Assembly (NCBI GenBank): GCA_000433135.1
Contig: HF991971.1
Location: 7,839-15,111 of the forward strand
Direction: 5' to 3'
DNA length: 7,273 bases
Origin: Clostridium sp. CAG:921
GTDB lineage: Bacteria; Bacillota; Clostridia; TANB77; CAG-465
This document shows positions 1-5,280 of this stretch, piece after piece. A model generated the notes under the pieces. That model worked only from the letters and a program-made list of their open reading frames with translations. It was not told the origin of the DNA and ran no database searches. Position 1 is the first letter of the stretch; each line of letters starts with the position of its first letter. Both the position numbers and the translations under genes were made by a program.

Positions 1-295
1 TAACTGACATTGTAAATCCATTAAGTATCGCATACGCAAAATATAAAATTGCAACTACACTTGATGGAAGTTTTCTAAAAAGTAAAGAAAATACAAAAAC
101 AACCACAAGTTCTAAAAGAGCCAATACCGCAAAAGAATTACTTTGCACCATGTTTATAAGTGCCCCTGAAGAGTAAGTTAAATAAGCTACAAATCCAGTA
201 GCAAATAGGCCTAAGAACATCCAAAGAAATGTTTTAGCTAAATAATTTACCTTCACTCCAGAATTTTGATTTATAGGATTATTATTTTCTTCCAT
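1..295 (-). CDS. Bax inhibitor-1/YccA family membrane protein, N-terminal part (cut by window edge)
   Basis: The first 98 residues are present; the rest lies beyond the left edge. A short polar N-terminus (MEENNNPINQNSG) is followed by three hydrophobic stretches. The first begins YLAKTFLWMFLGLFATGFVA, the second is ALLELVVVFVFSLLF, and the third ends in AILNGFTMSV. The 'TFxWMFLGL' opening followed by 'NGxTxS' is typical of the Bax inhibitor-1 (UPF0005, YbhL/YccA/YetJ) family, which in bacteria are seven-helix inner-membrane proteins; some members act as pH-sensitive calcium leak channels or associate with membrane proteases. The ATG at 293-295 has an excellent ribosome-binding site (TAAGGAGGAA, 301-310) about 7 bases upstream. 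It also has its own promoter, so it is probably transcribed alone. The family call is from motif recognition only. Confidence 0.8.
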   Translation of the reverse strand, partial: MEENNNPINQNSGVKVNYLAKTFLWMFLGLFATGFVAYLTYSSGALINMVQSNSFAVLALLELVVVFVFSLLFRKLPSSVVAILYFAYAILNGFTMSV

Positions 296-331
296 AAAAT
301 TTCCTCCTTACAATATACTATACTACTTAAT

Positions 332-360
332 ATTATACAATAAGGAAAAAATAAATGCAA
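332..360 (-). promoter_or_regulatory. Sigma-A promoter of the Bax inhibitor-1 family gene
   Basis: On the minus strand TTGCAT (355-360) and TATAAT (332-337) are separated by exactly 17 bases. Transcription would begin near 325, giving a leader of about 30 bases that includes the ribosome-binding site at 301-310. No clear terminator lies between the stop of the upstream gene at 417 and this promoter, so read-through from that gene is possible. Confidence 0.65.
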
Positions 361-416
361 TAAATGGCTCGAAAATACACCATAGTTACACATTTTATAC
401 ACAAATTAAATAAATT

Positions 417-1472
417 TTACACATTTCCAAGTAAATTTAAATCAAATTTTATCTCAAAAACATCAAATTGATCCATTTTTTTACTTTCCATGCACTCTAA
501 ATAAAATTGTAACTGTGTTATTTTCTTACATGCAGCAATTATAGCAGGATTTAAGTCATATCTAAACATTAATTTAGTAGCATATCTAAGTGCATCAGCC
601 ATTGAGCCAAATTCTCTATTTCTAACTAAATCATAAGTTTCTTTAAATCTTGCCATACTTTGATTTTTGGTAAATCTATTTAAAGGCAAAATATATTCTT
701 TTTCAATTATATCTTTTAAGCTTTGATATTTTCCAGGATAAAATTCCATATATTTTTCTATTTCATCAACTGTATATGGTAAGTACACCTTCTTTTCCTT
801 TTCGGAAATTAATAATACATTATTATCTACTATTTCATCCGCATATTCCGTATTTTCCTGATTGTTATATGCACTACCTTGCCTTTTTCTTTGAATCTTA
901 TCCACATTTTGCACATTCTGTTTACTAATTTCTGTACTTTCGCAATCATTTTCACTTGATATTTCATTACTATATGAATTAGCATTACCTTCATTTACCT
1001 TTATCAAATTTGGATCTTTTAAATAGTTCTGTATTAACTTTTCATCTTTTTTCATTACTTTGTTTAAGATCTTTTCCTTTTTTTCGAATTCATCAACTTT
1101 ATCTTTTATATATATCACTGTTTGAGATAAGTCCTGTGTTTGATATTTATCATTTTTTGACATATCTACAACTAAACGTATAACAGCCATATTTAGCACT
1201 TTTAATTCTTCTATTAGTTCTAGTATAGCATTTGAATTATGTTCGATAATTTCTTGAACTTTTAATATAATATGTTGGTAATTTTCTCTATTTTTCGAAT
1301 ATTCACTTCCATCATAAATTTTTTCAATAATTTCATTTTTTTTAGAATTTTGCAAATTTACCATTTGCTCTAATTCATCTCTTTTTTTATCAGTCTTTTC
1401 CAAAAATTCGCAATATTTTTTTTCTAAAACTTCACTTAAAAGATTAGAATTACAAATCGTATCAATAGCCAT
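417..1472 (-). CDS. Unrecognised coiled-coil protein with a conserved-looking C-terminal helical domain
   Basis: I do not recognise this 351-residue protein. Three parts can be seen. Residues 10-155 are Lys/Glu-rich and helical with heptad-like spacing, so probably a coiled coil. Residues 156-225 are rich in Asn, Ser, Glu and Gln and look like a disordered linker. Residues 228-345 are a compact-looking domain with Pro, aromatic and Gly positions (KVYLPYTVDEIEKY, EYILPLNRF, FGSMADALRYATKLMFRYDLNPAIIAACK). There is no signal peptide and no membrane helix, so it is probably cytoplasmic. Its few cysteines (7, 21, 177, 315, 327) are not arranged as a metal site. The ATG at 1470-1472 has AGAGGGG (1484-1490) upstream and a candidate promoter at 1516-1545. 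It appears monocistronic. The reading frame is surely real; a structural or scaffold role would be a guess from shape alone. Confidence 0.85.
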   Translation of the reverse strand: MAIDTICNSNLLSEVLEKKYCEFLEKTDKKRDELEQMVNLQNSKKNEIIEKIYDGSEYSKNRENYQHIILKVQEIIEHNSNAILELIEELKVLNMAVIRLVVDMSKNDKYQTQDLSQTVIYIKDKVDEFEKKEKILNKVMKKDEKLIQNYLKDPNLIKVNEGNANSYSNEISSENDCESTEISKQNVQNVDKIQRKRQGSAYNNQENTEYADEIVDNNVLLISEKEKKVYLPYTVDEIEKYMEFYPGKYQSLKDIIEKEYILPLNRFTKNQSMARFKETYDLVRNREFGSMADALRYATKLMFRYDLNPAIIAACKKITQLQFYLECMESKKMDQFDVFEIKFDLNLLGNV

Positions 1473-1515
1473 AGCTTTCTATTCCCCTCTTTATTTTGAA
1501 AACAATATATAGATA

Positions 1516-1545
1516 ATTTTACCATAAGTATACAAAAAAAATCAA
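1516..1545 (-). promoter_or_regulatory. Candidate extended -10 promoter of the coiled-coil protein gene
   Basis: On the minus strand TTGATT (1540-1545) and TAAAAT (1516-1521) are 18 bases apart. A TG dinucleotide one base upstream of the -10 (TGGTAAAAT) makes it an extended -10. Transcription would start near 1509, giving a leader of about 36 bases before the ATG at 1472. Confidence 0.5.
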
Positions 1546-1718
1546 CATAATACTCCAATTTTCATAAATTATCATATTTAACATTGTGTAAAGAATTTAT
1601 TAATTACAATTTTTTATAATATTGTGTGATTATTCTCTTAATTTTTACTTATTTTATTTTTTCTTTTGCAAATTTTACATTTATATTAATACAATTTATA
1701 TTTTATGTAAAAATCAAA
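1546..1718. other. AT-rich stretch with no detected gene
   Basis: This part of the 567-bp gap between 1473 and 2039 is almost purely A and T. I found no reading frame with a ribosome-binding site on either strand. It contains a loose inverted repeat, TTTTACAT near 1674 and ATGTAAAA near 1705, which at this base composition may be chance. Confidence 0.4.
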
Positions 1719-1737
1719 TGTGAAAAAATTTTTCACA
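1719..1737. promoter_or_regulatory. 19-bp perfect palindrome, possible operator
   Basis: TGTGAAAAA and TTTTTCACA flank a single central A, giving 9-bp arms. It ends 18 bases before the -35 box at 1756, a usual place for an activator or repressor site. The TGTGA/TCACA ends resemble a CRP/FNR half-site, but the spacer is 9 bases rather than 6, so it does not fit that consensus. Poly-A/poly-T centres arise easily in AT-rich DNA. Confidence 0.3.
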
Positions 1738-1755
1738 ATTTTTTTGAAAAATATA

Positions 1756-1784
1756 TTTACAATATTAAAATTTAATGATACAAT
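1756..1784 (+). promoter_or_regulatory. Sigma-A promoter of a small plus-strand transcription unit
   Basis: TTTACA (1756-1761) and TACAAT (1779-1784) have a 17-base spacer. Each box matches the consensus at five of six positions. Transcription would start near 1791. A matching terminator at 1990-2023 makes a unit of about 230 bases, which supports this promoter being used. Confidence 0.65.
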
Positions 1785-1843
1785 ACTTATAGAGAGGTAA
1801 CAGACTATATGAAAATCTACAAGCACGTGATAAGGGAATCGAA

Positions 1844-1933
1844 ATGGTACAACTTGTGTTGAATGCTCTTTCTTTTATAGTTTTGCTATATAAAGAGAAT
1901 CCTAATAGTTGTAATAAGATGCCCACCTTTTAA
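1844..1933 (+). CDS. Putative 29-residue hydrophobic peptide (toxin- or holin-like)
   Basis: The ATG at 1844 is preceded by AAGGGA (1832-1837) with a 6-base gap. The peptide has one hydrophobic segment (VQLVLNALSFIVLLY, residues 2-16), then a Lys/Glu and a polar tail ending in NKMPTF. Size and composition resemble the tiny membrane peptides of type I toxin-antitoxin systems (TxpA/BsrG-like, 'putative holin-like toxins'), but I cannot assign it to a named family and the hydrophobic stretch is short for a transmembrane helix. It lies inside a folded transcript that would hide its ribosome-binding site. The alternative is that the RNA is non-coding and the frame is chance, so the call is tentative. 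Confidence 0.33.
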   Translation: MVQLVLNALSFIVLLYKENPNSCNKMPTF

Positions 1934-1989
1934 AAAAGGGTTTTATCATTATGCTGTTATCTCGATTATTTATCTTATGATAATAATTT

Positions 1990-2023
1990 GCTATGTAATA
2001 GTTGACTATTATATAGCTTTTTT
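1990..2023 (+). terminator. Intrinsic terminator of the small transcript
   Basis: GCTATGTAATAG (1990-2001) pairs with CTATTATATAGC (2006-2017) over 12 bp with one G-U pair and a TTGA loop, followed by six T (2018-2023). On the minus strand the hairpin is followed by only a weak T-rich stretch, so it may end transcription of the converging hydrolase gene less efficiently. Confidence 0.85.
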
Positions 2024-2039
2024 GTGCTTTATCATCTTT

Positions 2040-2705
2040 TTAAATATCATACCTACTATTTGCAACTTTTGTAGTAATTGACTTCCAAGTATTACATCCT
2101 ACTATTCCATCTTGAGAAAGACCATTTGCTTTTTGATATTTAAGTACTGCATTTTTTGTATTATTTCCAAAAATTCCATCAATATTTCCTGCATTATATC
2201 CTAAGGTATTTAGTGCATCTTGTAAAACCGCAACATATACTCCCCTTCTGCCATATTTTACGAGTGGATACCCACCAGTTGCACATGCAGGTTTAGTATC
2301 TCTTTTATCGATATGTACCCATGTAGGAGTTAAATATGCAGGTTCTACATATGTAAATAATTTACTTTTTATTGCTAAATTTCTTAAATTATTTCTTTGC
2401 GTATTTGTTAATCTTTGACCCACATCAAAAGCTACCCCTGCATAGTGTTGACTCTGCCCAGAATGACCGCCTTCTCCAATTCTTTTAAAAGCATATCCAA
2501 CTGGTATTGCGCTTCCATATAAATCTCTTAACTTATTAAAAGCTTCTATTGCCCTTTTATCTGTCCAAAGAACATCTGATTTTGATGATCCTCTAAATTC
2601 TTTTACTGTAAGATACCTATTTTTTGAATATGGCATAGGATCATTTAAATTTTTATTATATGTTTCCATTTTATTCGTATCATTATTATATACCAATATT
2701 TTCAT
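2040..2705 (-). CDS. Peptidoglycan hydrolase: M15-type peptidase plus PG_binding_1 domain
   Basis: The 221 residues hold a zinc peptidase of the M15 (LAS superfamily) type followed by a wall-binding domain. The signature SxHxxGxAxD is intact (SQHYAGVAFD, residues 85-94), giving zinc ligands H87 and D94, and the third ligand is H131 in TWVHID. The usual catalytic Glu of the ExxWH motif is not at standard spacing; E121 is the nearest. Residues 148-210 form a PG_binding_1 domain (IDGIFGNNTKNAVLKYQ, then GLSQDGIVGCNTW). The expected reaction is cleavage of stem-peptide bonds in peptidoglycan. There is no signal peptide, so the enzyme must be released by lysis or a holin-like route, as for phage endolysins or mother-cell lytic enzymes of sporulation. 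The ATG at 2703-2705 has GGAGGTGA (2709-2716). It is transcribed alone and converges on the small folded transcript. Confidence 0.88.
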   Translation of the reverse strand: MKILVYNNDTNKMETYNKNLNDPMPYSKNRYLTVKEFRGSSKSDVLWTDKRAIEAFNKLRDLYGSAIPVGYAFKRIGEGGHSGQSQHYAGVAFDVGQRLTNTQRNNLRNLAIKSKLFTYVEPAYLTPTWVHIDKRDTKPACATGGYPLVKYGRRGVYVAVLQDALNTLGYNAGNIDGIFGNNTKNAVLKYQKANGLSQDGIVGCNTWKSITTKVANSRYDI

Positions 2706-2722
2706 AGTTCACCTCCATGTTA

Positions 2723-2760
2723 TATTATATGTTTTAAAATATTTTGAGTTAATGATTATA
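2723..2760 (-). promoter_or_regulatory. Overlapping candidate promoters of the peptidoglycan hydrolase gene
   Basis: Three readings are possible on the minus strand. TATAAT at 2755-2760 has only a poor -35 (TTTTTT) but leaves a comfortable leader of about 40 bases. TTAACT (2747-2752) with TATAAT (2724-2729) at 17 bases is a better sigma-A match, but puts the start almost on the ribosome-binding site. AC (2748-2749), 16 bases, then CATATAATA (2723-2731) fits the sporulation sigma-K pattern AC-N16/17-CATANNNTA. The sequence alone does not decide. Confidence 0.35.
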
Positions 2761-2777
2761 CGCCTTAGAAAAGGTAC

Positions 2778-2813
2778 AAAAAATGCATAAACTACTAAAT
2801 GTAATCTATGCAT
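2778..2813 (-). terminator. Intrinsic terminator of the PF06541-HdeD operon
   Basis: On the minus strand a 13-bp stem (2801-2813 with 2783-2795, including two G-U pairs) closes a 5-base loop (2796-2800) and is followed by a run of T opposite 2778-2782. It lies 10 bases after the stop of the HdeD-family gene and before the hydrolase promoter region. Confidence 0.85.
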
Positions 2814-2822
2814 CTAATTTGA

Positions 2823-3362
2823 TTATTTAATTTTTGTAAGTATAATTACGTATTCTATAATGTTTATAATTTCAGATATAAACATTACTATTCCAAGCAG
2901 AGTTGTTATTGCTACAAATGAAGATAACGGATCTGCAATTATTAACAAAGCAAGTACAAAAGTAATTAATGAAAGTATCAATAACATCATGTAATTATTA
3001 TTTCCACTTCTCTTTAAATCAAGTGAAAGCTGAAATCTTACTACACTACTCATCAAAATCCAAACACCTATAACAATCTGGAATATACTTGCTACTATAT
3101 CTGGTTTTATGAAACAAAATAGTCCAAATATAAATTGTAAAATTCCTACTACAAATTCAAAATTAAATATAATAAATTCCTTTGGAAGTTTAAAATATGA
3201 AATTACATGTGCAATACCATCAATAAGTATCAAAGTTCCAAATATCATTATCATTACATTAAATGATTCTATTGGCTTTATCATAAAAAAAAGTGAAAAA
3301 ATTATCATAAAAACTGAAATTAATATGGAATTTCTACTATACTTTTTTATCATCTCTAACAT
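2823..3362 (-). CDS. HdeD family (DUF308) multi-pass membrane protein
   Basis: The protein has 179 residues with about six hydrophobic helices arranged as repeated helix pairs, each pair joined by a short 'KP' or 'DP' turn (FFMIKPIESF, FCFIKPDIVAS, IIADPLSSF). This layout and the GVWILMSSVVRF segment fit the HdeD/DUF308 family, inner-membrane proteins first linked to acid resistance in Escherichia coli and of unknown biochemical role. A longer frame opens at GTG 3372-3374, but that GTG lies inside the ribosome-binding site AAGGAGGTG (3372-3380). The ATG at 3360-3362, 9 bases downstream, is therefore the likely start. The gene overlaps the 3' end of the upstream PF06541 gene by 26 bases, so translation is probably coupled and the two proteins may act together in the membrane. 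Confidence 0.82.
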   Translation of the reverse strand: MLEMIKKYSRNSILISVFMIIFSLFFMIKPIESFNVMIMIFGTLILIDGIAHVISYFKLPKEFIIFNFEFVVGILQFIFGLFCFIKPDIVASIFQIVIGVWILMSSVVRFQLSLDLKRSGNNNYMMLLILSLITFVLALLIIADPLSSFVAITTLLGIVMFISEIINIIEYVIILTKIK

Positions 3363-4194
3363 CTGTATTCCCACCTCCTTCTTTTTTTAAGTTATTTTTT
3401 AAATTATTTTTATTTTCAATAAATGAATCACTAATTTTTTCTAATTGTTCAGTAATATTATTTTCCATTTTATCAATTCTTGATTCTATACTTCCTTTAA
3501 ATTCACTTGCTCTTGCCTTTATTTCTGCTTTTTTCTTTTTTATTAATTCCACACTAGGCATAAAATTTGGAAAGGCATCAAGCAATCTTTTTTGTAATTT
3601 ATGTTTTTGATTATAAATTACTTGTTTTACTTTTGCTGTTATTTCTTCTGTACTATCTACTTTTATTTCAGTAGCTATGTGTTTAAATTTCAAAATTACA
3701 TTAAATGAAATTATGTTATCAATAATATACATAGCAGCTATAGTTAAAAAACATATCATAAGTGATAAATTGTTAAGTTTTCCTATAAGTCCTAAAATAA
3801 AGGGATTAGAAAAATAAACAACTAAAGTTCCAAATATTCCAAATGGAACTATTGTCCTTAAACATACTCTTCCATTTATATTAAATTTATATTTGCTATA
3901 ATCCCACCACCTTGCTTTAAACAGCTTTTCCATAACATAACTTGTAACATATTCTAGTATTCCACAAACAAGTATTGCAAGGAAAAAAACTAATGCAGCA
4001 TTAAATTTAAATGGTTCAAGTAAAAAAGTAAGTAAAATAGCTCCTGTTCCATAAATTGGACAATACGGACCAATTAAAAATCCTCTATTTATAAATTTCT
4101 TATCTGAAATTAATTTACATGTAACTTCAAGCAAATATCCAAACACTGAATATACCATAAATAACAAAAAATACTTTTCAATTGTATAAATCAT
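3337..4194 (-). CDS. PF06541 (ABC_trans_CmpB, putative ABC-transporter type IV) membrane protein with coiled-coil tail
   Basis: The protein has 285 residues. Residues 1-175 carry about five membrane helices with the family motifs NRGFLIGPYCPIYG (36-49), EYVTSYVMEKLF (81-92), RWWDYS (95-100) and NINGRVCL (105-112). The family is annotated as a putative ABC-transporter permease, but no ATPase gene is nearby and the biochemical role is unknown. Residues 180-285 form a Lys/Glu-rich cytoplasmic tail with coiled-coil character and a RLLDAFPNF motif that recurs in the paralogue at 4492-5280. The frame extends upstream to an ATG at 4212 without a ribosome-binding site. The ATG at 4192-4194 has GGAGGA (4198-4203), so I place the start there, although the gap is short. 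Its last codons (KKEGGG) also encode the ribosome-binding site of the downstream HdeD-family gene. Confidence 0.85.
   Translation of the reverse strand: MIYTIEKYFLLFMVYSVFGYLLEVTCKLISDKKFINRGFLIGPYCPIYGTGAILLTFLLEPFKFNAALVFFLAILVCGILEYVTSYVMEKLFKARWWDYSKYKFNINGRVCLRTIVPFGIFGTLVVYFSNPFILGLIGKLNNLSLMICFLTIAAMYIIDNIISFNVILKFKHIATEIKVDSTEEITAKVKQVIYNQKHKLQKRLLDAFPNFMPSVELIKKKKAEIKARASEFKGSIESRIDKMENNITEQLEKISDSFIENKNNLKNNLKKEGGGNTDVRDDKKV
3372..3381 (-). promoter_or_regulatory. Ribosome-binding site inside the upstream gene
   Basis: GAAGGAGGTG on the minus strand encodes part of the KKEGGG tail of the PF06541 protein and serves as the ribosome-binding site for the ATG at 3362. It rules against the GTG at 3374, which overlaps it, as the start of the HdeD-family gene. 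Confidence 0.7.
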
Positions 4195-4224
4195 AGCTCC
4201 TCCAAAAATCATAAATTATACTAT

Positions 4225-4253
4225 ATTATACTATACAAGATTATCATTGTCAA
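4225..4253 (-). promoter_or_regulatory. Perfect consensus sigma-A promoter of the PF06541-HdeD operon
   Basis: TTGACA (4248-4253), a 17-base spacer and TATAAT (4225-4230) match the housekeeping consensus at all twelve positions. Transcription would start near 4218. That leaves only about 6 bases before the ATG at 4212 but about 24 before the preferred start at 4194. A perfect promoter implies high basal activity unless a repressor acts on it. Confidence 0.85.
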
Positions 4254-4410
4254 ACACAGAAATAGCTAGCTTTTACTTTACTATACTCTTTTTACTACAA
4301 AAATCACAAAATGTCTAATATTAAGCTAATTTATAGTGATAATTTTTATAAAAAGTGTACATAATTAAACTATAATTAAATCTATTATTTAAAATTTTAA
4401 AATTTATATA

Positions 4411-4434
4411 ACTAAGCATATTGTATTGCTTAGT
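4411..4434. promoter_or_regulatory. 24-bp palindrome upstream of the second PF06541 gene, possible operator
   Basis: ACTAAGCA (4411-4418) and TGCTTAGT (4427-4434) are perfect 8-bp inverted arms around TATTGTAT. The site ends 9 bases before the -35 box at 4444, fitting a dimeric regulator. It contains G and C in symmetric positions, so it is less likely to be an AT-rich accident than other repeats here. It falls within the upstream extension of the open frame (TTG at 4426), another reason to doubt that longer start. Confidence 0.45.
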
Positions 4435-4443
4435 ATACTATTA

Positions 4444-4472
4444 TTGACATTATATAAAAATTTTGATAGAAT
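4444..4472 (+). promoter_or_regulatory. Strong sigma-A promoter of the second PF06541 gene
   Basis: TTGACA (4444-4449), a 17-base spacer and TAGAAT (4467-4472) match the consensus at eleven of twelve positions. Transcription would start near 4479, at the beginning of the ribosome-binding site, giving a leader of about 13 bases before the TTG at 4492. Because the promoter lies within the longer open frame, it fixes the start downstream of it. Confidence 0.7.
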
Positions 4473-4478
4473 AATTTT

Positions 4479-4487
4479 GGATGTGAT
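4479..4487 (+). promoter_or_regulatory. Ribosome-binding site that decides the TTG start
   Basis: GGATGTGAT differs at one base from GGAGGTGAT, the full complement of the 16S rRNA tail, and lies 4 bases before TTG 4492-4494. The alternative TTG at 4426 has no such site. Confidence 0.55.
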
Positions 4488-4491
4488 TTAT

Positions 4492-5280
4492 TTGTTAAAA
4501 ATATATATTTATTTTATATATTTTTTCATATATAGCATACTTGGCTGGATGACAGAAATGATATATTGCAGAATATGTCAAGGAAAGTGGATAAATAGAG
4601 GCTTTTTTTATGGACCATATTGTCCAATTTACGGTTTTGGTGGTTTACTTATAATTTTACTACTTAGTCCTTTTTCAAGTTCCCCATTATTTTTGTTTAT
4701 ACTTTCTGCGCTTGTCATTACTTTAGTTGAATATTCAACTAGCTATATAATGGAAAAAATGTTTGCTGCTAAATGGTGGGATTACTCACATTTGCCTTTT
4801 AATTTAAATGGAAGAATCTGCCTTTTAAATACGTTTGAATTTACAATACTTGCACTAATTATAGTTTATGTTGTTCAACCATATGTAGAAAGTTTTGTTA
4901 AAATGCTACCATATGAAATAGTATTTTCAACTTTTTATATTTCACTTTTAGTGCTTATAATAGATTTTATTTTTTCACTTAATAACGTACTAAATTTTAA
5001 AGCTAAGCTTGAATATATACAAAGTTTGACTGATCAAATCAAGCAAAAACAAGCTGAAAAACTTCAAAATTCTGATGTTACTGCACAATTAGAAAAAATC
5101 AAAAATGATTTTATAACCAAAACAAGTACTTTAAAGAATCGAATTATAAGTGCCTTTCCAACAATTGAATTTAAGAAATTTGAATCGACTTTTGAAGAAT
5201 TAAAGGAAACTATGAAAAAATATGATAAAATAGAAACAAAAGTAAAAAAGAAAAAAGAAAAAGCTAAATTTAAAAAGTAA
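4492..5280 (+). CDS. PF06541 (ABC_trans_CmpB) membrane protein, divergent paralogue with lysine-rich tail
   Basis: From the TTG at 4492 the protein has 262 residues. It carries the same family motifs as its divergent neighbour: NRGFFYGPYCPIYG (35-48), EYSTSYIMEKMF (80-91), KWWDYS (94-99) and NLNGRICL (104-111). About five membrane helices are followed by a cytoplasmic tail (about 165-262) with coiled-coil character, an RIISAFPTI motif (217-225) like the neighbour's RLLDAFPNF, and a poly-Lys end. The frame stays open upstream to a TTG at 4426, but a strong promoter lies inside that extension. Starting at 4492 also brings the N-terminus into register with the neighbour (motif at 35-48 against 36-49). 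The biochemical role is unknown, as for the family. The two genes probably arose by duplication and are transcribed back to back. Confidence 0.82.
   Translation: MLKIYIYFIYFFIYSILGWMTEMIYCRICQGKWINRGFFYGPYCPIYGFGGLLIILLLSPFSSSPLFLFILSALVITLVEYSTSYIMEKMFAAKWWDYSHLPFNLNGRICLLNTFEFTILALIIVYVVQPYVESFVKMLPYEIVFSTFYISLLVLIIDFIFSLNNVLNFKAKLEYIQSLTDQIKQKQAEKLQNSDVTAQLEKIKNDFITKTSTLKNRIISAFPTIEFKKFESTFEELKETMKKYDKIETKVKKKKEKAKFKK

Larger units (their letters stand above)
1791..2023 (+). ncRNA. Small structured transcript, possibly a type I toxin mRNA or regulatory RNA
   Basis: The unit is bounded by a good promoter and an intrinsic terminator and folds on itself in three nested or side-by-side parts. 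A long-range stem pairs GATAA (1829-1833) with TTATC (1970-1974) and AATCGA (1837-1842) with TCGATT (1962-1967). Inside it, TACAACT (1848-1854) pairs with AGTTGTA (1907-1913) and encloses a hairpin (1866-1871 with 1892-1897, then 1876-1880 with 1886-1890). A further A/T-rich hairpin (CCTTTT/AAAAGG) lies at about 1926-1939. The long stem covers the putative ribosome-binding site AAGGGA of the 29-codon frame starting at 1844. Such fold-back masking is known for type I toxin mRNAs. No antisense promoter was found. It matches no RNA family I recognise. Confidence 0.5.

Noticed and set aside
340..416. Terminator after the coiled-coil protein gene
   Set aside because: No stem of useful length followed by a T-run was found on the minus strand.
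1674..1712. TTTTACAT/ATGTAAAA inverted repeat
   Set aside because: The arms are short and AT-only with a long AT-only loop, which is expected by chance at this composition.
1719..1737. CRP/FNR binding site
   Set aside because: The half-sites TGTGA and TCACA are present, but the spacer is 9 bases instead of 6.
1809..1862. A 17-codon plus-strand frame upstream of and overlapping the 29-codon frame
   Set aside because: It has an AGAGAGG about 11 bases upstream of its ATG, but the peptide is short and shows no leader-peptide pattern. It could be a coupling leader, but the evidence is too thin to list.
1790..2023. 6S RNA, riboswitch or retron RNA
   Set aside because: The fold lacks the long rod with a central bubble of 6S RNA, no riboswitch core was recognised, no gene lies downstream in the same direction, and there is no reverse transcriptase gene in the window.
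1791..2060. Antisense antitoxin promoter on the minus strand across the small transcript
   Set aside because: TATAAT-like boxes exist on the minus strand (for example at 2008-2013), but none has a reasonable -35 at 16-18 bases, so no antisense RNA is claimed.
3109..3390. A 93-codon plus-strand open frame
   Set aside because: It lies wholly opposite the HdeD-family gene and the end of the PF06541 gene, has no ribosome-binding site or promoter, and its product is a low-complexity Ile/Asn/Lys shadow.
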